A stretch of DNA of 64,000 nucleotides from Chitinophaga oryziterrae (GTDB lineage Bacteria > Bacteroidota > Bacteroidia > Chitinophagales > Chitinophagaceae), in NCBI RefSeq assembly GCF_009758125.1, contig NZ_WRXO01000004.1, positions 434,001 to 498,000 on the forward strand. The letters are read 5' to 3'. Positions 30,857 through 39,800 of this stretch are shown here, piece by piece; the first letter of the stretch is position 1; the number at the start of each line of letters is the position of its first letter. The notes beneath the pieces are model-generated. The model saw only the letters and a program-made list of their open reading frames with translations, was not told the DNA's origin and made no database searches. Position numbers and translations under genes: made by a program.

Positions 30857-30869
30857 TTAACCCATTGGT

Positions 30870-33800
30870 ATGAACAGGCAAGAGTTTTTGAGCAGCCTTA
30901 GAAATTTAGGTATTACACTGGGACTGGACCAGGACAATGATCTTGATGTGGAAGCTCCTGAAGGTATATTGACAACGGAAATCATTCAGCAGATCAGGCA
31001 GCGTAAAGAGGAACTGACAGCTTATCTGAAAGATATAAAAGAAGAAAATGCTGATGGACAGCAGATTACGGTGGCCGCACCGGCGGCGGCATATCCGTTG
31101 TCTTCTGCTCAGATGCGTCTTTGGCTGGTAGACCAGATCAACCGGGGATCATCCGCTTATCATATTTCCAATACTGTGGATATTAAAAGCGCTTTTGTTC
31201 CGCAGCATTATGAAGCGGCTATCAAAGCTGTGATAGAAAGACATGAGATTCTTCGTACTTCTTTCAGGGAAAACGAAGAAGGTGTGGTAAAGCAGCATAT
31301 TCTACCGGTGAATGAGGTACAGTTTAGTCTGCCGTATTATGATCTTTCAGAAGATGAACAGGGGGAAACGAAAGCAAAAGACCTGATAATGGCCGACAGG
31401 AAACTGCCTTTTGATCTGCACCTGGCCCCACTGTTCCGTTTGATACTTTTCCGGCTGAACCACGAACATTACCTGTTATACTTCAACATGCATCATATTA
31501 TTGGTGATGGCTGGTCTATGAATGTACTGGCATCCGATATCATGCACTATTATGATGCATTTTGTAAAAATATACCTTTGCAACTCGCCCCGCTGGACAT
31601 ACAGTATAAAGATTATGCTGTATGGCAGCAGGCCAGGTTGCAGTCGGGGAAATATAACGGATACCGTGCTTACTGGCTGGAGCAGTTCTCTGGTAAGCTG
31701 CCACTTCTGGACTTACCTATGGCAGCTACCAGACCTGCCGTAATAACGGATAAGGGGTACGCGTATACGATAAAATTTGAGAAGGAACAGGCAGATGGTT
31801 TAAGACGCATCTGTGCTCAACAGCAGGCTACTCTCTTTATGGGCATGCTGGCAGTGCTGAAAACATTATTCTACCGGTACACCGGTAAGGAAGATATAAT
31901 CATTGGTACTTCTATTGCCGGAAGGGAACAGGGTAACCTGCAACAGCAGATCGGTTTTTATATCAATACCCTGCCGCTGCGCACCCGCTTTTCCGGGAAG
32001 GATACTTTTGCACAACTACTTACCAATATTAAACAGGTGACGCTGGACGCTTACCAGCGTCAACACTATCCGTTTGATCAGCTGGCAGAAGAGCTGAAGC
32101 TAAAAAGAGACCTCAGCCGCTCTCCGCTGTTTGATGTAATGGTGATACTGCACAATGAAAAAACAGCGGATACAATTGCGGCTGATATGCATGCGGCACT
32201 AACAGACAACGGTCCGCATGCTGTGAAATTCGATCTGAATATAGATATTGAAGAATCAGAAGGAGCTATTTTTCTACGGCTTGCATTCAATACTGATATC
32301 TACGACCAGGAAAGTATGCTGCGGCTTCTGCAGCATTACAGGAACATTGTAACGTTCCTGGTGAAAAATCAATCCACTATACCGCTGAATAAAATTAATT
32401 ACCTGGATACCCGGGAAGAGGTTGCTTTACTGGAAACTTTCAATCAGACAACTACAGTATATCCTTTGGATAAACAGGTAACAGCCCTTTTTGCCGCACA
32501 GGCAGCACTGACTCCCGGACAAACTGCACTGATAACAGATCATAAACAATATACTTATTACGAACTGGATGTTGCCAGCAACAGGCTGGCACGTCATCTT
32601 TATAAAAAAGGAGTTACTCCGGGTACACTGGTACCGGTATGCATGTCGCCTTCCGCCGGACTGGTAACTGCTATACTGGCTATTTTAAAAGCCGGTGGGA
32701 CCTATGTGCCCATTGATGCCGGAAATGCGCCTTCCAGGATCGCACATGTGCTGGAAGAAACAGCCGCCCCCGTAATTCTTACGGATAACAGTGTACAGCT
32801 GGATGTGCCCAAGGGCAGCCTGGTGCTTAATACCGATATTTTTGCAGCAGCAATCATGGAAGAAGCAGCCGATGCTGTGAATGTGCGTGAAACAGAAACG
32901 CTTTTCTGTGTGATTTATACTTCCGGATCAACAGGCAATCCCAAAGGAGTGATGGTCCGTGAAACATCAGTATTGAACCGCCTTTACTGGATGTGGGAAC
33001 AGTATCCTTTTGAAGCAGGTGAGTGTAACGCATTGAAAACTTCCGTTGGTTTTGTCGATCATATATGGGAGCTGTTCGGACCATTATTGAAAGGCATTCC
33101 TTCTGTGATTTTTACAAAAGAAGAACTGCTTGATACTGCGCAATTTATCAGGCGGCTGTCTGAAATGAATGTAACAAGACTGGTACTGGTGCCTTCGCTT
33201 TTAAAAGCAATGCTGCAACTGCTGGAAGGTATGGACCGCTCTGTGCTGGAAAAACTTACATACTGGACCAGCAGTGGTGAAATATTATCCGCCGACCTGG
33301 TACATGATTTTTATTCCCTTTTTCCCGAACATAGATTACTTAACATCTATGGCTCTTCAGAAATAATGGGAGATGGGACCTGTTATGATACAGCACCTGC
33401 TTTTGCAAGGCGTGAAGCAGATACTTTTACTGCACCTGTATTTGACCTTTCTATAAGGGAAGATGTAAGTTCATTGATAGATGAATTTAATAACAGAACA
33501 GAGATCATAAAGACTGTCAGCAAGAACTATACGGCACAGAATTTTTATGATGTATCCATAGATAAAGCATGGACTCCGGAGGAGTATATCTCCTTTCTGC
33601 GAAATGACCTGTTGCCAAATATTGTGAATGTATCCAGTCCGAATTACGTAGGACATATGACCAGCAGGGTGCCGGAATTTATCAAGGACCTGAGTGTGCT
33701 GATGACAGAACTGAACCAGAACCTTGTTAAAATTGACACCTCATTTGCAGGAAGTTCTATCGAACGGCAGGTAATCGGAATGATGCATAAAGTGGTGTAC

Positions 33801-36800
33801 CGGATGCGCTATACCTTTTACCGCAAACATACACAGCATGCGCGTTACTCGCTTGGAGTAGTAACTAACGGCGGCACCATGTCCAACATCACGGCACTTA
33901 GTTATGCGATGAACAAAGCGTTACCTGCCAGTGAAGATTTTGGAGGAGTAGTACAGGATGGCATCGTAAAAGCATTGGCACATTATGGCTATAGCGGAGT
34001 GGTGGTGATCAGCTCAAAACTGGCGCACTATTCTGTGAACAAAGCAATGCGTACCCTTGGATTAGGAATCTCCAACAGCATAAAACTTCATTTTGATAAA
34101 AAAGACCCGGAGCAGGATCGTGAGCGGTTAATAAGACTGGTGGAAGACCTGCGTAGAAAAAATATACTGATACTGGCTATCATTGGCGTAGCCGGTGCAA
34201 CAGAAACCGGCAGTATAGACCGGCTGGAGGATCTGGCTGATGTAGCAGAAAAGTACAATATCCATTTTCATGCGGATGCCGCCTTTGGCGGGGCACTCCT
34301 GTTTTCAAAGGAATTATCGAAAAAACTGAAAGGCATTCACCGTGCGGATACTGTTACTATCTGCGGGCATAAACAAATGTACCTGCCAATGGGTGCCAGC
34401 ATCTGTTTATTTAAATCGCCGGACTTTGCTTCCTGGTCGGAAAATAATACTTTCTATCAGGCAAGGAAAGGAAGTTATGATCTCGGACGTTTCAGCATAG
34501 AAGGTTCCAGGTCTTTTGTATCCCTGCTTTTTCATGGAGCACTGAAATTATTAGGGGCTAAAGGCTTTAGTGATCTGATGGAAGTGAATTACAGTAAAAC
34601 GCTGCTGTTTGCAGAAAAGATCCGGGCACGTGATAACTTTGAGATTATTACGGCTCCGGAAATGAATATCCTTACCTATCGTTTTATTCCAGCTTTATTG
34701 AAGGAGAAGGCTGCAGCCGGAAAATTGCTACCCGAAGAGCTGATGTATGTGAATGAAATTAACCGTAAGCTGCAGAAGCTGCAGTTCACCAATGGCAAAT
34801 ACTTTGTTTCCTTTACGGAACTTGAATTGAAAAATCCTGCTGCAGGTCTTGATCTTGAAAGAGTAGTGGTATTAAGGGCCGTAATCATGAACCCCGGCAC
34901 TACTGCACAGGATTTTGATACTTTACTGGAAGAGCAGGATGTAATTGCTACACAGGTGCAGCAGGGTTCTCCTTTTGCCATGGAACGCCTGTTGTTGTCC
35001 GATAACCTGAATCTTTTTACGGATAAAGGAGGGACAATAGTGCCTATAGGCAAGCCTATTGCTAACTTCCGGATATATATACTCGATAATCAGCTGAGCC
35101 TTTTACCAATAGGTATCCCCGGAGAAATATGCGTTAGTGGTGCAGGAGTGTCTGCCGGTTATTTGCGCAGGGATGATCTTACCGCAGAACGTTTTATTCC
35201 GCATCCTTTTATAGAGGGCGAAATACTGTACAAAACAGGAGATCAGGGCAAGTGGCTTACAGATGGTAATATCGCATACCTGGGCCGTAATGATGATCAG
35301 CTTAAGATCCGTGGCAACCGGGTAGAACCGGGTGAAATAGAACAGGTGCTTTTGCAACTGGATGGTATAGAACAGGCGGTAGTGACCGCCTGTACGGGAA
35401 GTGATGAGGAGATTTACCTGGTTGCATACTGTATCAGCAGTGAACCATTGCAGGTAACGCTGTTACGCCGTCAGTTGGCCGCGTATCTGCCGGATTACAT
35501 GGTGCCTTCGTTCTTTATACAAATGGAGGAATTTCCTAAAACGGGCAGTGGTAAGATTGATAAAAAACAATTACCGGCGCCTGAAGTAGTCAGTGAGATT
35601 ACGTATGTGGCACCCCGTTACCCGTTGGAACAAAAAATGTCCGTAATCTGGAATGAACTGTTTAAAAGAGAACAGCCCGTAGGTGTGGAAGACGATTTCT
35701 TTAGTATAGGAGGACATAGCCTGCGGGTAATGCAGTTGTCGAACCTGTACCATCGTGCATTTGGTGTAAAGTTATCTGTACAGGAACTGTTTACGTATAC
35801 CACTATTGCTTCCCAGGCAATCCTCATTTCTGGCCGGTCCGTTGTGATGACACATATAATCCCTGCTATTCCTGAGGCAGCGGATTATGCGGTGTCTGAC
35901 GGGCAGTACCGGTTATGGTTGCTGAGCAGGCAACCTGAGGCTTCCAGGGCTTATCATTTGTCCGGACAAATCTCCATAGAAGGGCCACAATGCCGGGAGC
36001 AAATGGAACGGGCCATTACAGCAGTTATTGCCCGGCATGAAATATTACGCACTGTATTCCATGAAAATGAGGCCGGTGAGCTCAGACAAATTGTAAAAGC
36101 GCCTTATCTGCCTGTATTTACATATGACGCAATCAATAATGAAAAAGATTTTGATCTGGCAGCCGGGCCATTGCTACGATGTGGTTTTGTGCAGACTGCA
36201 CCAGATAAATACATTTTTCATTACACCATGCATCACATTATCAGTGATGGCTGGTCGCTGGAAGTGTTACGTCGCGAGGTAACTGCATTGCTGAATAACG
36301 CAACCTTGCCTCCCCTGCAATTGCAGTATAAAGATTATGCTGCCTGGCAAAAAAAAGGCAGTGCCAGTGTGCATAAAGAATACTGGATACAACAGTTAAG
36401 CGGAGAACTACCTGTCCTGGTACTGCCATCCTGGAAGAACAGGCCAGCTGTTAAGACCTATAATGGGTACAAGTTATCTACCCGTATCACTCAGCATGCT
36501 ACTACTGCGCTGAACAGCCTGTGCCTCCAAAACGGATGTACCTTGTTTATGGGACTGATGGCTGTTTTAAAGACATTACTGTACCGCTACACCGGTCTGG
36601 AAGATATTATAGTAGGTACTTCTACCGCAGGACGGGAGCTGGCTGTCCTTGATGACCAGATAGGTTTTTATATTAATGCACTTGCATTGAGAACAAAATT
36701 TGACCGTAAGTTATCTTTCAGTGCTTTACTGAAGAATATCCGTGAAGTTACACTGGCTGCATACGAACACCAGTTGTACCCTTTCGACAGCCTGGTGGAA

Positions 36801-39800
36801 GACCTGCAACTGAAAGGTGATCCGTCCCGTTCTCCATTGTTTGATATTATGCTGATACTGCATAATGAAAGAGAAAAGGGTACAGCCTCTGTATTACAGG
36901 AAACAGTTATTACAGAACGAGGGAACACGGCTGCGAAGTTTGACTACCTGTTTTATTTTACAGAACTGGAAGGGGGCATGGATATGAGTGTTGAGTTCAA
37001 TACTGATATCTATGATAAAGCAATGGTGGCTGCAATGATGAAGCATTTTATTCATTTGCTGGATGCTGTTGTACAAAATCCTGAAACCGGTTTAAATAAG
37101 CTGGAATATATCCCGGCTGCGGAGAAAGTCCGTTTACTGACAGGTGCTGCCGGTAAACCATCGCAGTTGACCATACTGGATCTTTTTAGTAATACAATTA
37201 ACCGCTATCGCGATCGCATAGCGCTTAGCTATGAGGATGTCCGAATTACTTACGGGGAGCTGGATATTATTTCCGGCAAGGTAGCAGAAGTACTGCGTTC
37301 AGGGTATAATGTACAAACCAATGACTTTGTTACATTACAACTGGAAAGGGACCACTGGACGGTTCCGGTCATCCTTGGTATTTTAAAATGTGGAGCTGCA
37401 TATATACCTGTTGATAGCAGTTATCCGCCGGAACGTTTAGCTGTTATAGCAAAAGACAGTAACAGCAAACTGGTGATCAATAGCCAGGTACTGAAGGAGA
37501 TCATAACATTGTCTGAAACAGCTGTAGTACTTCCTGTAGTAACACCAGACCCTGAAAGTACAGCGTATGTTATCTATACGTCGGGTTCTACAGGCGTCCC
37601 CAAGGGTGTGATGATCAGTCATGCAAACCTGTACCATTATCTGCAACATTGTCTTGATACGTATTTTACAGGGGATGAAATATACAAGGTACCCTTGTTT
37701 ACCTCGCTTTCTTTTGATCTGACGGTCACCAGTTTATTGGGTACACTGATAGCTGGAGGCACACTGTTTATTTATGCTGAAAAACTGGAGAGTCCTGATA
37801 TTATAGAAGATATCTTTTTTGTCAACAAAGATATTAACCTGTTAAAATGTACACCCGGTCATTTGCAGTTATTAGGAGATGGGATTACGGCTGTAAAGCA
37901 GTTAATAGTAGGAGGGGAAGAGTTGCGGTGGCCGGAGATATTACAGGTACACCGCCTTGGAGATATCGTCATTTATAATGAATATGGTCCCACAGAAACT
38001 ACGGTAGGATGTACTGTGGAGCGTATCAGTCGTGGGTACACAGAAGAGCGTATCAGTATAGGTTTTCCCATTGACAATACTTATGCCCGCGTGCTGGATG
38101 TGGATGGCAATCTGCAGCCGGCAGGAGTACAGGGAGAATTATGTATTGGAGGTGCCGGTGTAGGAAAAGGTTATCTGAACCGTGTAGCACTAACAGCAGA
38201 GAAATTCATAGCAGACCCTTATAATGCCGGACAGCGCTTATATAAAACAGGTGATCTGGCGCGTTGGTTACCGGACGGGCGACTGGATTATATGGGCCGG
38301 GCAGATAACCAGGTAAAGATCCGCGGATATCGTGTAGAACAGGGCGAAATTGAACAGCAGTTATTACAGATACCAGGCATAAAAGCTGCGGTAGTGAATA
38401 TATCTGGTACAGGTACAGATAAAACGCTGGCAGGATATTTTGTGGCAGAGAACAAAACAGACATCACAGCTTTACGTGTAAAGTTGAGCACATTGTTGCC
38501 GGAATATATGATCCCCGGTTTTCTTTTGCAGATGGATAAACTGCCATTAAATGTGAATGGAAAGGTTGACAGGCGGTTATTACCACATCCGGGAGACGCT
38601 GAGATCATTTACAAAGGCCCGCGGACCGTTACGGAAGAAAAAGTGATGAAAATCTGGCAGGAGATCCTGAAGCGTACGGAAGACATTGGGATAGAAGATA
38701 ATTTCTTTAACCTGGGAGGGCATAGCATCCGGTTAATGCAGTTGTTTAACCGTTATTACCGTGTTTTTGGTATAAAAGTGACGATGCCCGAATTATTTGC
38801 TCATACGACCATTGCGGGGCAGGCGGCGTTAATAGAGCATAAGCCGGCGGGTATTTATGAAGATATTGAAGCACAGCCTGTGGCTGCCGGTTACCCTGTA
38901 TCTGACGGACAGCGCAGGATTTGGATCTTATGCCAGATGGCACATGCAGCCAGATCTTATCACCTGGGTGGCAGGATGCCGCTGAAAGGCAGCTATGTTG
39001 TACATGATCTGGAGCAGGCAATCAGATTTGTAATTGATCGTCATGAAATATTGCGTACTGTTTTCCGTGAAAATGAGGCCGGAGAACTGCAGCAGGTAGT
39101 GATGGCGGAAGTGTTGTTTAAACTGCCGGTAGTAAATGCTTTTGAATGGGAACAGGAAAAGATCATGCAATACCTGGACGATGCCGCAGCACAGCCATTT
39201 GATCTTTCGAAAGGACCGTTGATACGTGTTGGTTTATTGCATACCGCCGCTGATGAATATATTTTATTCTATCACCTGCATCATATTATCAGTGATGGCT
39301 GGTCGCTTGGGATTCTAAGCAGGGAGATCGATGCTGCTTATGCCGCAATTACCGCGGGTGGCAGGCCTGCTTTGCTACCACTGCGTATTCAGTACAAAGA
39401 CTATGCGGTGTGGCAGCAACGGCAGCTGTCTGCCGGCAAAACGAATGGGCATCGTAACTACTGGTTAAAACAATTATCAGGTGAATTACCTGTGTTACAA
39501 TTGCCTGCACCTAAAGTAAGACCAGCTATTATGTCTTACAATGGGAACGCATTATCTACCTGCTTCTCTAAAAGTACAAAAGATGGATTAAGACAGCTTT
39601 GCAGGCAGGAACAGGTTACATTGTTCATGTCGCTGACAGCTATATTGAATGCACTCTTTTACCGCTATACAGGGCAGGAGGATATTATATTGGGAAGCCC
39701 TGTAGCAGGAAGGGAACATGCAGAGTTTGAAAACCAGATTGGTTTTTATGTAAATACACTCGTACTGCGTAACCGTTTTAAAGGAGAGGAGAGTTTTAAG

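Noticed and set aside
33400..34975. The decarboxylase region as a separate gene or an assembly error
   Set aside because: The frame is open through both joins, flanking A5 and A6 motifs are complete, no internal stop is present, and the pocket code fits the insert's expected product.
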